Source of the DNA: Muricea muricata
Lineage: Eukaryota > Cnidaria > Anthozoa > Malacalcyonacea > Plexauridae
DNA: 64,000 bases
Assembly (NCBI GenBank): GCA_963855995.1
Contig: OY979718.1
Coordinates: 29,297,282-29,361,281 of the forward strand
Direction of reading: 5' to 3'
Shown: piece by piece, positions 10,501 through 20,477 of the stretch
How positions within the stretch are numbered: position 1 is the first letter of the stretch
How the letters are laid out: the number at the start of each line of letters is the position of its first letter
The notes under the pieces: generated by a model
What the model was told of the DNA's origin: nothing
The model's database searches: none
Seen by the model: the letters and a program-made list of their open reading frames with translations, nothing else
Program-made: the position numbers and the translations under genes

Positions 10501-13500
10501 CGATAGTTTGAGCGGCGAAAGCATAATTCCCGACTTGCTAACTTCTGCAATTTCCATTTAGAAGGTCTCTTTTAGGTCCGTGATTGCAGTTCATCATTGC
10601 GTTCAACTCGTAAACTTTAGCAATGAAAACCTCATTTTAAGCTCTAAAACGTCGCCCTGATCGACTTAAAACGGCGAATTTTAGTTGTGATTTTAGCATG
10701 TTTTTACGCTCATATCGCTTCCAGAACGCTTAAAACGCGATTTTTATGGTTCTAAGATCGTTTCTTTTTAGTTTACAAGCAAGTTATAGGTTTCTCATCT
10801 CAACATGTCGTTTCGCTCATCTGGATAATTTGAGCGCCGAAAACCTGATTCCCGAATTGCTAATTTCTGCAATTTCTATTTAGAAGGTCTCTTTTAGGTC
10901 CGTAATTGCAGTACAACTTTGCGTTCCACTCGTTCACTTTAGCACTGATAACTTCATTTTAAGCTATAAAACGTCGCCCTGATCGACTTAAAACGGCAAT
11001 TTTTAGTTGGTGATTTTAGCATGTTTTTACGCTCAAATCGCTTCTAGAACGCTTAAAAAGCGATTTTGATGGTTCTATGATCGTTTCTTTTCAGCTTAAA
11101 AGCAAGCTATAGCTTTCTAATTTCAAAATGTCATTTCGCTCATCTCGATGGTTTGAGCGCAGAAAAACCTGATTCCCGACTTGCTATGTTCTGCAATTTC
11201 CATTTAGAAGGTCTCTTTTAGGTCCGTGATTGCAGTACATCATTGCGTTCAACTCGTTCACTTTAGCACTGAAAACATCATTTTAAGCTCTAAAACGTCG
11301 TTATGATCGATTTAAAACGGCAATTTTTAGTTGGTGATTTGAGCATGTTTTTACGCTCAAATCGCTTCTAGAATGCTTAAAACGCGATTTTTATGGTTCT
11401 AAAATCGTTTCTTTTCAGTTTACAAGCAAGTTATAGGTTTCTCATTTCAACATGTCATTTCGCTCATCTCGATAACTTGAGCCCGAAAACCTGATTCCCA
11501 AGTTTCTAACTTCTGCAAATTCCATTTAGAAGGTCTCTTTTAGGTCCGTGATTGCAGTTCATCATTGCGTTCAACTCGTTCACTTTAGCACTGAGAACCT
11601 GATTTTAAGCTCTAAAACGTCGCCCTGATCGACTTAAAACGGCGAATTTTAGTTGTGATTTGAGCATGTTTTTACTCTCAAATCGCTTCCAGAACGCTTA
11701 AAACGCGATTTATACGGTTCTAAGATCGTTTCTTTTCAGTTTACAAGCAAGTTATAGGTTTCTCATTTCAAAATGTCATTTCGCTCATCTCGATGGTTTG
11801 AGCGCCGAAAACCTGATTCCCGACTTGCTAACTTCTGCAAATTCCATTTAGAAGGTCTCTTTTAGGTCCGGAAATTGCAGTACATCATTGCGCTCAACTC
11901 GTTCACTTTAGCACTGAAAACAGAATTTGAAGCTCTAAAACGTCGCCCTGATCGATTTAAAAAGGCAATTTTTAGTTTGTGATTTAAGCATTTTTTTACG
12001 CTCAAATCGCCTCTAGAATGCTTAAAACGCGACTTTGATCGTTCTAAGATCGTTTCTTTTTAAGTTTACAAGAAAGTTATAGGTTTCTAATGTCAACGTG
12101 TTATTTTGCTCATCTTGATTGTTTCAGCGCCGAAAACATGATTCTCGACTTGCTAAGTTCTGCAATTTCCATTTAGAAGGTCTCTTTTAGGTCCGTGATT
12201 GCAGTTCATCATTGCGTTGAACTCGTTCATTTTAGCACTAAAAACATTCTTTTAAGCTCTAAAACGTCGTTATAATCGACTTAAAACGGCAATTTTTAGT
12301 AGATTATTTGAGCATGTTTTTACGCTCAAATCGCTTCAAGAACGCTTAAAACGCGATTTTGATGCTTCTAAGATCGTTTCTTTTCAGTTTACAAGCAAGT
12401 TATAGGTTTCTCATTTCAAAATGTCATTTCGCTCATCTCGATGGTTTGAGCGCCGAAAACCTTATTCAAGACTTGCTAACTTCTCCAAATTCCATTTAGA
12501 AGGTCTCCTTTAGGTCCGTGATTGCAGTTCATCATGGCGTTCAACTCGTCCACTTTAGCATTGAAAACCTCATTTTAAGCTCTAAAACTTCGCCCTGATC
12601 GACTTACAACGGCGAATTTTAGTTGTGATTAGAGCATGTTTTTACTCTCATATCGCTTCTAGAACGCTTAAAACGCGATTTTGATGGTTCTAAGATCGTT
12701 TCCTTTCAGTTTACAAGCAAGTTATAGGTTTCTCATTTCAACATGTCATTTCGCTCGTCTGGATAATTTGAGCGCCGAAAACCTGATTCCCGACTTGCTA
12801 ACTTCTGCAATTTCTATTTAGAAGGTCTCTTTTAGGTCCGTGATTGCAGTACAACATTGCGTTCCACTCGTTCACTTTAGCACTGATAATTTCATTTTAA
12901 GCTATAAAACGTCGCCCTGATCGACTTAAAACGGCAATTTTTAGTTTGTGATTTGAGCATGTTTTTACGCTCAAATCGCTTCTAGAATGCTTAAAAAGCG
13001 ATTTTGAATGTTCTATGATCGTTTCTTTTCAGCTTAAAAGCAAGCTATAGCTTTCTCATTTCAAAATGTCATTTCGCTCATATCGATGGTTTGAGCGCAG
13101 AAAAACCTGATTCCCGATTCTATGTTCTGCAATTTCCATTTAGAAGGTCTCTTTTAGGTCCGTGATTGCAGTACATCATTGCCTTCAACTCGTTCACTTT
13201 AGCACTGAAAACATCATTTTAAGCTCTAAAACGTCGTTATGATCGATTTAAAACGGATATTTTTTGTTGGTGATTTTAGCATGTTTTTACGCTCAAATCG
13301 CTTCTAGAATGCTAAAAACGCGACTTTGATATTTCTAAGATCGTTTCTTTTTAAGTTTACAAGCAAGTTATAGGTTTCTCATGTCAACGTGTTATTTCGC
13401 TCATCTCGATAGTTTGAGCGGCGAAAGCATGATTCCCGACTTGCTAAGTTCTGCAATTTCCATTTAGAAAGTCCCTTTTATGTCCGTGATTGCAGTATAT

Positions 13501-14085
13501 CATTGCATTGAACTCGTTCACTTTAGCACTGAAAACATCATTTTAAGCTCTAAAACGTCGCCCTGATCGACTTTGAACGGCGAATTTTAGTTGTGATTTG
13601 AGCATGTTTATACGCTCATATCGCTTCCAGAACGCTTAAAACGCGATTTTTATGGTTCTAAGTTCGTTTCTTTTCAATTTAGAAGCAAGTTATAGGTTTC
13701 TCATTTCAAAATGTCATTTCGCTCATCTGGATAATTTGAGCGCCGAAAACCTGATTCCCGACTTGCTAACTTCTGCAAATTCCATTTAGAACGTCTCTTT
13801 TAGGTCCGTGATTGCAGTTCATCATTGCGTCCAACTCGTTCACTTTAGCAATGAAAACCTCATTTTAAGCTCTAAAACGTCGCCCAGATCGACTTAAAAC
13901 GGCGAATTTTAGTTGTGATTTGAGCATGTTTTTACACTCAAATCGGTTCCAGAACGCTTAAAACGCGGTTTTGATAATTCTAGCATCGTTTTTTTTCAGT
14001 TTACAAGCAAGTTATAGGTTTCTCATTTCAACATGTCATTTCGCTCATCTCGATGGTTTGAGCGCCGAAAACCTGATTCCCGACT

Positions 14086-14870
14086 TGCTAACTTCTGCAA
14101 TTTCTATTTAGAAGGTCTCTTTTAGGTCCGTATTGCAGTACAACATTGCGTTCCACTCGTTCACTTTAGCACTGATAACTTCATTTTAAGCTATAAAACG
14201 TCGCCCTGATCGACTTAAAACGGCAATTTTTAGTTGGTGATTTGAAGATGTTTTTACGCTCAAATCGCTCCTAGAACGCTTAAAAAGCGATTTTGATGGT
14301 TCTAAAATCGTTTCTTTTCAACTTAAAAGCAAGCTATAGCTTTCTCATTTCAAAATGTCATTTCGCTCATCTCGATGGTTTGAGCGCCAAAAACCTGATT
14401 CCCGACTTGCTAACTTCTGCAATTTCTATTTAGAAGGTCTCTTTTAGGTCCGTGATTGCAGTACAATATTGCGTTCCACTCGTTCACTTTAGCACTGATA
14501 ACTTCATTTTAAGCTATAAAACGTCGCCCTGATCGACTTAAAACGGCAATTTTTAGTTGGTGATTTGAAGATGTTTTTACGCTCAAATCGCTTCTAGAAC
14601 GCTTAAAAAGCGATTTTGATGGTTCTAAGATCGTTTCTTTTCAACTTAAAAGCAAGCTATAGCTTTCTCATTTCAAAATGTCATTTCGCTCATCTCGATG
14701 GTTTGAGCGCCAAAAACCTGATTCCCGACTTGCTAACTTCTGCAATTTCTATTTAGAAGGTCTCTTTTAGGTCCGTGATTGCAGTACAACATTGCGTTCC
14801 ACTCGTTCACTTTAGCACTGATAATTTCATTTTAAGCTATAAAACGTCGCCCTGATCGACTTAAAACGGC
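14086..14870. repeat. Run of near-identical adjacent monomers
   Basis: Monomers starting near 14086, 14404 and 14728 share CTTGCTAACTTCTGC, TTTCTATTTAG, CACTGATAA and AAGCTATAAAACG variants and are almost identical over their length. Most neighbouring monomers in the array belong to different classes. This points to recent local duplication of one monomer. The same run is found in arrays 2 and 3. Confidence 0.7.
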
Positions 14871-16322
14871 AATTTTTTGTTTGTGATTTGAGCCTGTTTT
14901 TACGCTCAAATCGCTCCTAGAATGCTTAAAACGCGACTTTGATATTTTTAAGATCGTTTCTTTTTAAGTTTACAAGAAAGTTATAGTTTTCTCATGTCAA
15001 CGTGTTATTTCGCTCATCTCGATAGTTTGAGCGGCGAAAGCATGATTCCCGACTTGCTAAGTTCTGCAATTTCCATTTAGAAAGTCCCTTTTATGTCCGT
15101 GATTGCAGTATATTATTGCATTGAACTCCTTCACTTTAGCACTGAAAATATCATTTTAAGCTCTAAAACGTCGCCCTGATCGACTTAGAACGGCGAAATT
15201 TAGTTGTGATTTGAGCATGTTTTTACGCTCATATCGCTTCCAGAACGCTTAAAACGCGATTTTTATGGCTCTAAGATCGTTTCTTTTCAGTTTACAAGCA
15301 AGTTATAGGTTTCTCATTTCAACATGTCATTTCGCTCATCTCGATTATTTTAGCGCCGAAAACCTGACTCCCGAGTTTCTAACTTCTGCAAATTCCATTT
15401 AGAAGGTCTCTTTTAGGTCCGTGATTGGAGTTCATCATTGCGTTCAACTCGTTCACTTTAGAACTGAGAACCTCATTTTAAGCTCTAAAACGTTGCCATG
15501 ATCGACTTAAAACGGCGAATTTTAGTTGTGATTTGAGCATGTTTTTACTCTCAAATCGCTTCCAGAACGCTTAAAACGCGATTTTGACGCTTCTAAGATC
15601 GTTTCTTTTCAGTTTACAAGCAAGTTATAGGTTTCTCATTTCAAAATGTCATTTCGCTCATCTCGATGGTTTGAGCGCCGAAAACCTGATTCCCGACTTG
15701 CTAACTTCTGCAATTTCTATTTAGAAGGTCTCTTTTAGGTCCGTATTGCAGTACAACATTGCGTTCCACTCGTTCACTTTAGCACTGATAACTTCATTTT
15801 AAGCTATAAAACGTCGCCCTGATCGACTTAAAACGGCAATTTTTAGTTGGTGATTTGAAGATGTTTTTACGCTCAAATCGCTTCTAGAACGCTTAAAAAG
15901 CGATTTTGATGGTTCTAAGATCGTTTCTTTTCAACTTAAAAGCAAGCTATAGCTTTCTCATTTCAAAATGTCATTTCGCTCATCTCGATGGTTTGAGCGC
16001 CAAAAACCTGATTCCCGACTTGCTAAGTTCTGCAATTTCCATTTAGAAGGTCTCTTTTAGGTCCGTGATTGCAGTTCATCATTGCGTTCAACTCGTTCAT
16101 TTTAGCACTGATAACTTCATTTTAAGCTATAAAACGTCGCCCTGATCGACTTAAAACGGCAATTTTTAGTTGGTGATTTGAGGATGTTTTTACGCTCAAA
16201 TCGCTTCTAGAACGCTTAAAAAGCGATTTTGATGGTTCTAAGATCGTTTCTTTTCAGCTTAAAAGCAAGCTATAGCTTTCTCATTTCAAAATGTCATTTC
16301 GCTCATCTCGATGGTTTGAGCG

Positions 16323-17230
16323 CAGAAAAACCTGATTCCCGACTTGCTAGGCTCTGCAATTTCCATTTAGAAGGTCTCTTTTAGGTCCGTGATTGCAGTA
16401 CATCATTGCGTTCAACTCGTTCACTTTAGCACTGAAAACATCATTTTAAGCTCTAAAACGTCGTTATGATCGATTTAAAACGGATATTTTCAGTTGGTGA
16501 TTTGAGCATGTTTTTACGCTCAAATCGCTTCTAGAATGCTTAAAACGCGACTTTGATATTTCTAAGATCGTTTCTTTTTAAGTTTACAAGCAAGTTATAG
16601 GTTTCTCATGTCAACGTGTTATTTCGCTCATCTCGATAGTTTGAGCGGCGAACGCATGATTCGCGACTTGCTAAATTCTGCAATTTCCATTTAGAAAGTC
16701 CCTTTTATGTCCGTGATTGCAGTATATTATTGCATTGAACTCGTTCACTTTAGCACTGAAAACATCATTTTAAGCTCTAAAACGTCGCCCTGATCGACTT
16801 AGAACGGCGAATTTTAGTTGTGATTTGAGCATGTTTTTACGCTCATATCGCTTCCAGAACGCTTAAAACGCGATTTCTATGGTTCTAAGATCGTTTCTTT
16901 TCAGTTTACAAGCAAGTTATAGGTTTCTCATTTCAACATGTCATTTCGCTCATCTCGATGATTTTAGCGCCGAAAACCTGATTCCCGAGTTTCTAACTTC
17001 TGCAAATTCCATTTAGAAGGTCTCTTTTAGGTCCGTGATTGGAGTTCATCATTGCGTTCAACTCGTTCACTTTAGCACTGAGAACCTCATTTTAAGCTCT
17101 AAAACGTTGCCCTGATCGACTTAAAACGGCGATTGTAGCATGTTTTTACTCTCAAATCGCTTCCAGAACGCTTAAAACGCGATTTTGACGCTTCTAAGAT
17201 CGTTTCTTTTCAGTTTACAAGCAAGTTATA
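16323..17230. repeat. Three-monomer higher-order block, copy B
   Basis: Counterpart of the block at 4017-4990 in the same order and orientation, with its own variants (GATTCGCGAC near 16660, CTAAATTCTGC near 16671) and a ~17-bp deletion near 17133. The presence of A and B in all three arrays means this internal duplication is older than unit amplification. Confidence 0.75.
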
Positions 17231-18999
17231 GGTTTCTCATTTCAACATGTCCTTTCGCTCATCTCGATAATTTGAGCGCCGAAAACCTGATTCCCGACTT
17301 GCTAACTTCTGCAAATTCCATTTAGAAGGTCTCTTTTAGGTCCCTGATTGCAGTACATCATTGCGCTCAACTCGTTCACTTTAGCACTGAAAAAAGAATT
17401 TTAAGCTCTAAAACGTCGTTCTGATCGATTTAAAAAGGCAATTTTTAGTTGGTGATTTGAGCATGTTTTTACGCTCAAATCGCTTCTAGAATGCTTAAAA
17501 CGCGACTTTGATCGTTCTAAGATCGTTTCTTTTTAAGTTTACAAGGAAGTTATAGGTTTCTAATGTCAACGTGTTATTTTTCTCAACTTGATGGTTTGAG
17601 CGCCGAAAACATGATTCTCGACTTGCTAAGTTCTGCAATTTCCATTTAGAAGGTCTCTTTTAGGTCCGTGATTGCAGTTCATCATTGCGTTCAACTCGTT
17701 CATTTTAGCACTAAAAACATTCTTTTAAGCTCTAAAACGTCGTTATGATCGATTTAAAACGGCAATTTTTAGTTGGTGATTTGAGCATGTTTTTACGCTC
17801 AAATCGCTTCTAGAATGCTTAAAACGCGACTTTGATCGTTCTAAGATCGTTTCTTTTTAAGTTTACAAGCAAGTTATAGGTTTCTAATGTCAACGTGTTA
17901 TTTTGCTTATCTTGATGGTTTGAGCGCCGAAAACATGATTCTCGACTTGTTAAGTTCTGCAATTTCCATTTAGAAGGTCTCTTTTAGGTCCGTGATTGCA
18001 GTTCATCATTGCGTTCAACTCGTTCATTTGGCACTAAAAACATTCTTTTAAGCTCTAAAACGTCGTGATGATCGATTTAAAACGGCAATTTTTAGTAGAT
18101 GATTTAAGCGTGTTTTTACGCTCAAATCGCCTCTAGAACGCTTAAAACGCGATTTTGATGGTTCTAAGATCGTTTCTTTTCAGTTTACAAGCAAGTTATA
18201 GGTTTCTCATTTCAAAATGTCATTTCGCTCATCTCGATGGTTTGAGCGCCGAAAACCTGATTCCCGACTTGCTAACTTCTGCAAATTCCATTTAGAAGGT
18301 CTCCTTTAGGTCCGTGATTGCAGTTCATCATTGCGTTCAACTCGTTCACTTTAGAATTGAAAACCTCAATTTAAGCTCTAAAACGTCGCCCTGATCGACT
18401 TAGAACGGCGAATTTTAGTTGTGATTTGAGCATGTTTTTACGCTCATATCGCTTCCAGAACACTTAAAACATGATTTTGATGGTTCTAAGATCGTTTCTT
18501 TTCAGTTTACAAGCAAGTTATAGGTTTCTCATTTCAACATGTCATTTCGCTCATCTCGATAATTTGAGCGCCGAAAACCTGACTCCCGATTTGTTAACTT
18601 CTTCAAATTCCATTTAGAAGGTCTCCTTTAGGTCCGTGATTGCAGTTCGTCATTGCGTTCAACTCGTTCCCTTTAGCACTGAAAACCTCATTTTAGGCTC
18701 TAAAACGTCGCCCTGATCGACTTAAGACGGCGAATTTTAGTTGTGATTTGAGCATGTTTTTACTCTCAAATCGCTTCCAGAACGCTTAAAATGCGATTTT
18801 GACGGTTCTCAGATCGTTTCTTTTCAGTTTACAAGCAAGTTATAGGTTTCTCATTTCAAAATGTCATTTCGCTCATCTCCATGGTTTGAGCGCATAAAAC
18901 CTGATTAATAGATCAATTGCTTTTCGGTATGAAATAGATTGTCCGTTAAAAACACACAAAGAATAACGCAATGTTTATGTGGGAGAAATGGGTCATGGT

Positions 19000-19393
19000 G
19001 ATGAAGTACTCCAATATAAAAGAACTATTACATAGCATTACTTATGTAATCATAGACTCGTATACAGTAACCAGCGGGGTGCATATAGGCCCGCTTGTAA
19101 GCTGAGTGCCCTTGGGATTAAGATTCCCATCAGGCAATGTTAAAGAGGTTAAGATCCCCCCTAACATTAACCTGTCCAAGGGGTTAAGATCCCCTTGGAC
19201 AGTCCCTAGAATTTGAACAAGGGGTTAAGATCCCCATAAGACAATGTTAGAGGGGTTAAGATCCCCTCTAACATTAACCTGCCCAAGGGGTTAAGATCCC
19301 CTTGGACAGTCCTTAGAACTATTTACACATATTATAGTAACATTAAAGATGTGAGTCTATGGCCTGAACGTGATTATGGGAGCACTTCATCCC
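19000..19393. mobile_element. Possible foldback/MITE-like element inside X
   Basis: GATGAAGTACTCC at 19000-19012 pairs with GGAGCACTTCATC at 19379-19391 (12 of 13 bases), and CATAGACTC at 19051-19059 pairs with GAGTCTATG at 19353-19361, nested in the same order. The hairpin cluster lies between. Such terminal and sub-terminal inverted repeats without a reading frame are typical of small non-autonomous DNA elements. I find no target-site duplication and no transposase, so the assignment is tentative. An ordinary structured repeat is the alternative. Confidence 0.35.
19113..19309. repeat. Cluster of six TTAAGAT-loop hairpins (X1, unit 1)
   Basis: Two 107-bp tandem modules, each with three hairpins C, A, B. 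C1 has stem TGGGA/TCCCA at 19113-19129. A1 (19136-19168) has arms AATGTTAAAGAGG and CCCCCCTAACATT with a few mismatches. B1 (19172-19202) has perfect 12-bp arms CTGTCCAAGGGG/CCCCTTGGACAG. C2 (19221-19235) has only GGGG/CCCC. A2 (19243-19275) has perfect 13-bp arms AATGTTAGAGGGG/CCCCTCTAACATT. B2 (19279-19309) is like B1 with one G-T pair. The seven-base loop is TTAAGAT in all six while stem sequence varies, which suggests that the loop matters or that the modules spread by duplication. Confidence 0.9.
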
Positions 19394-19600
19394 ATAACCA
19401 TATATATTTACTAGCCGTACAACTAACTTACAACCTGATAAAATACTATATGTATTGTGTTAACCCAGTTCCATTTTAGTAACTTGTTGGCACATTTAAA
19501 TTGTGTCCTTGAATAACGTTAATATTCTTCTTGGTGTCCGTGCAGTCCGGTGCATCTTACCATCATCTTCATGCCATATGTGACGTGGTGGGTGGGTGGG
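19394..19600. repeat. Spacer Z, unit 1
   Basis: A 207-bp segment between X1 and Y2, present once per unit and unrelated by eye to W. The first part is AT-rich (CATATATATTTACT) and the end is G-rich. A 73-codon frame starting with TTG at 19531 runs into Y2; it is not recognised and is not credible as a gene. Confidence 0.9.
19587..19600 (+). other. G-quadruplex-like run at Y2 breakpoint
   Basis: GG-T-GGG-T-GGG-T-GGG, four G-runs with one-base loops. The last G is the base immediately before Y2 starts, so the breakpoint of the Y-X duplication lies exactly at the edge of this motif. It is one G short of a canonical four-run G3 motif; a two-tetrad or bulged form is possible. Confidence 0.7.
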
Positions 19601-19990
19601 AAAATTATTGTAGCAGCTCCAATCTCTTGAGAGCTTTTACACAAATTAAAGATATGACTGGCGAGCATGCATTGTTATCCTTACAAATCGACGGTTTTTA
19701 TTGGCCGATCAGATCTCGGTCATATTATTCAGAATTCTCATTGGTTATTTAAGACAAGCTGGCATGATGTGCACGTGCCCACAGCATGCATAGAGCATGA
19801 TTATTGAGCTGATGTTAAACAGCGATAACCTTTGATCCATGCGTGAAATATTCAAATCACACCTAACAGAAACATGAGAACTTAGCACAGCCAATATCAC
19901 TGCGTGAACAATATTCGAGGGACTTCCCTGCAATTATTCGCATTGCTCTATTAACTTTAATTTATAATTTTGGTATTATAAATTGGCTTT
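19601..19990. repeat. Segment Y, copy 2 of unit 1 (joined to X)
   Basis: Matches 1702-2091 over 390 bp without indels. The left flank is the G-rich end of Z, not W. The right flank is X with no satellite in between: GGCTTT (19985-19990) then AATAGATC. With X2 it forms an 877-bp Y-X segment that is the uninterrupted counterpart of Y1-array-X1. Confidence 0.93.
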
Positions 19991-20477
19991 AATAGATCAA
20001 TTGCTTTTCGGTATGAAATAGATTGTCCGTTAAAAACACACAAAGAATAACGCAATGTTTATGTGGGAGAAATGGGTCATGGTGATGAAGTACTCCAATA
20101 TAAAAGAACTATTACATAGCATTACTTATGTAATCATAGACTCGTATACAGTAACCAGCGGGGTGCATATAGGCCCGCTTGTAAGCTGAGTGCCCTTGGG
20201 ATTAAGATTCCCATCAGGCAATGTTAAAGGGGTTAAGATCCCCCCTAACATTAACCTGTCCAAGGGGTTAAGATCCCCTTGGACAGTCCCTAGAATTTGA
20301 ACAAGGGGTTAAGATCCCCATAAGACAATGTTAGAGGGGTTAAGATCCCCTCTAACATTAACCTGCCCAAGGGGTTAAGATCCCCTTGGACAGTCCTTAG
20401 AACTATTTACACATATTGTAGTAACATTAAAGATGTGAGTCTATGGCCTGAACGTGATTATGGGAGCACTTCATCCC
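19991..20477. repeat. Segment X, copy 2 of unit 1 (empty-site side)
   Basis: Counterpart of 18907-19393 at a constant offset of 1,084. After the shared CTTCATCCC the two copies diverge, this one into W (CACAAATACAC) and copy 1 into Z (ATAACCATAT). The outer inverted repeat is at 20084-20096 and 20463-20475. Confidence 0.93.
20197..20393. repeat. TTAAGAT-loop hairpin cluster (X2, unit 1)
   Basis: Same six-hairpin arrangement as at 19113-19309. Hairpin A1 has one better pair here because the arm reads AAAGGGG instead of AAAGAGG, so the only stem difference between the X copies improves pairing in X2. Confidence 0.9.

Larger units (their letters stand above)
2092..18906. repeat. Satellite array 1, ~322-bp monomers
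   Basis: Direct tandem array of about 52 monomer lengths. Counting each monomer from CCCGACTTGCT, the first ones start at 2092, 2414, 2736, 3060, 3385 and 3707, a period of 320-325 bp. Monomers differ visibly from each other but fall into recurring classes (CTTGCTAAC/CTTGCTAGG/CTTGCTAAG starts; GCTCAAATC versus GCTCATATC; GCGCCG, GCGCAG or GCGGC variants), giving a higher-order pattern. Most monomers contain an inverted repeat GATTTGAGC / GCTCAAATC with a 10-base loop (perfect at 2897-2924) and a shorter CGCTCA / TGAGCG pair. The array begins right after GGCTTT of Y and ends with CCTGATT just before X, which is the same monomer phase at both ends. It has no coding potential. Confidence 0.97.
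18907..19393. repeat. Segment X, copy 1 of unit 1 (after array)
   Basis: A 487-bp segment repeated at 19991-20477 with the same length and two visible substitutions (AAAGAGG here against AAAGGGG; TATTATAG against TATTGTAG). These two differences recur in all three units, so the X1/X2 duplication is older than the tandem amplification. It contains an 8-bp hairpin (19027-19034 with 19043-19050), a cluster of six TTAAGAT-loop hairpins (19113-19309) and an outer inverted repeat (19000-19012 with 19379-19391). Its right end coincides with the end of the outer inverted repeat. No coding sequence is seen. Confidence 0.93.

Noticed and set aside
2092..18906. CRISPR array
   Set aside because: The repeat is continuous at 322 bp with no short repeat/unique spacer alternation, and there are no cas-like genes.
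2086..18910. piggyBac-like TTAA insertion, because the empty site contains TTTAA
   Set aside because: The left border reads GGCTTTCCC, so TTAA is not duplicated on both sides, and the array has no terminal inverted repeats.
19136..19170. Telomere-like CCCTAAC text in the hairpin cluster
   Set aside because: Single occurrences within hairpin arms, not tandem telomeric repeats.
19113..19309. Bacterial transcription terminators or REP elements
   Set aside because: Hairpins lack U-tracts and the context is eukaryotic satellite DNA without genes.
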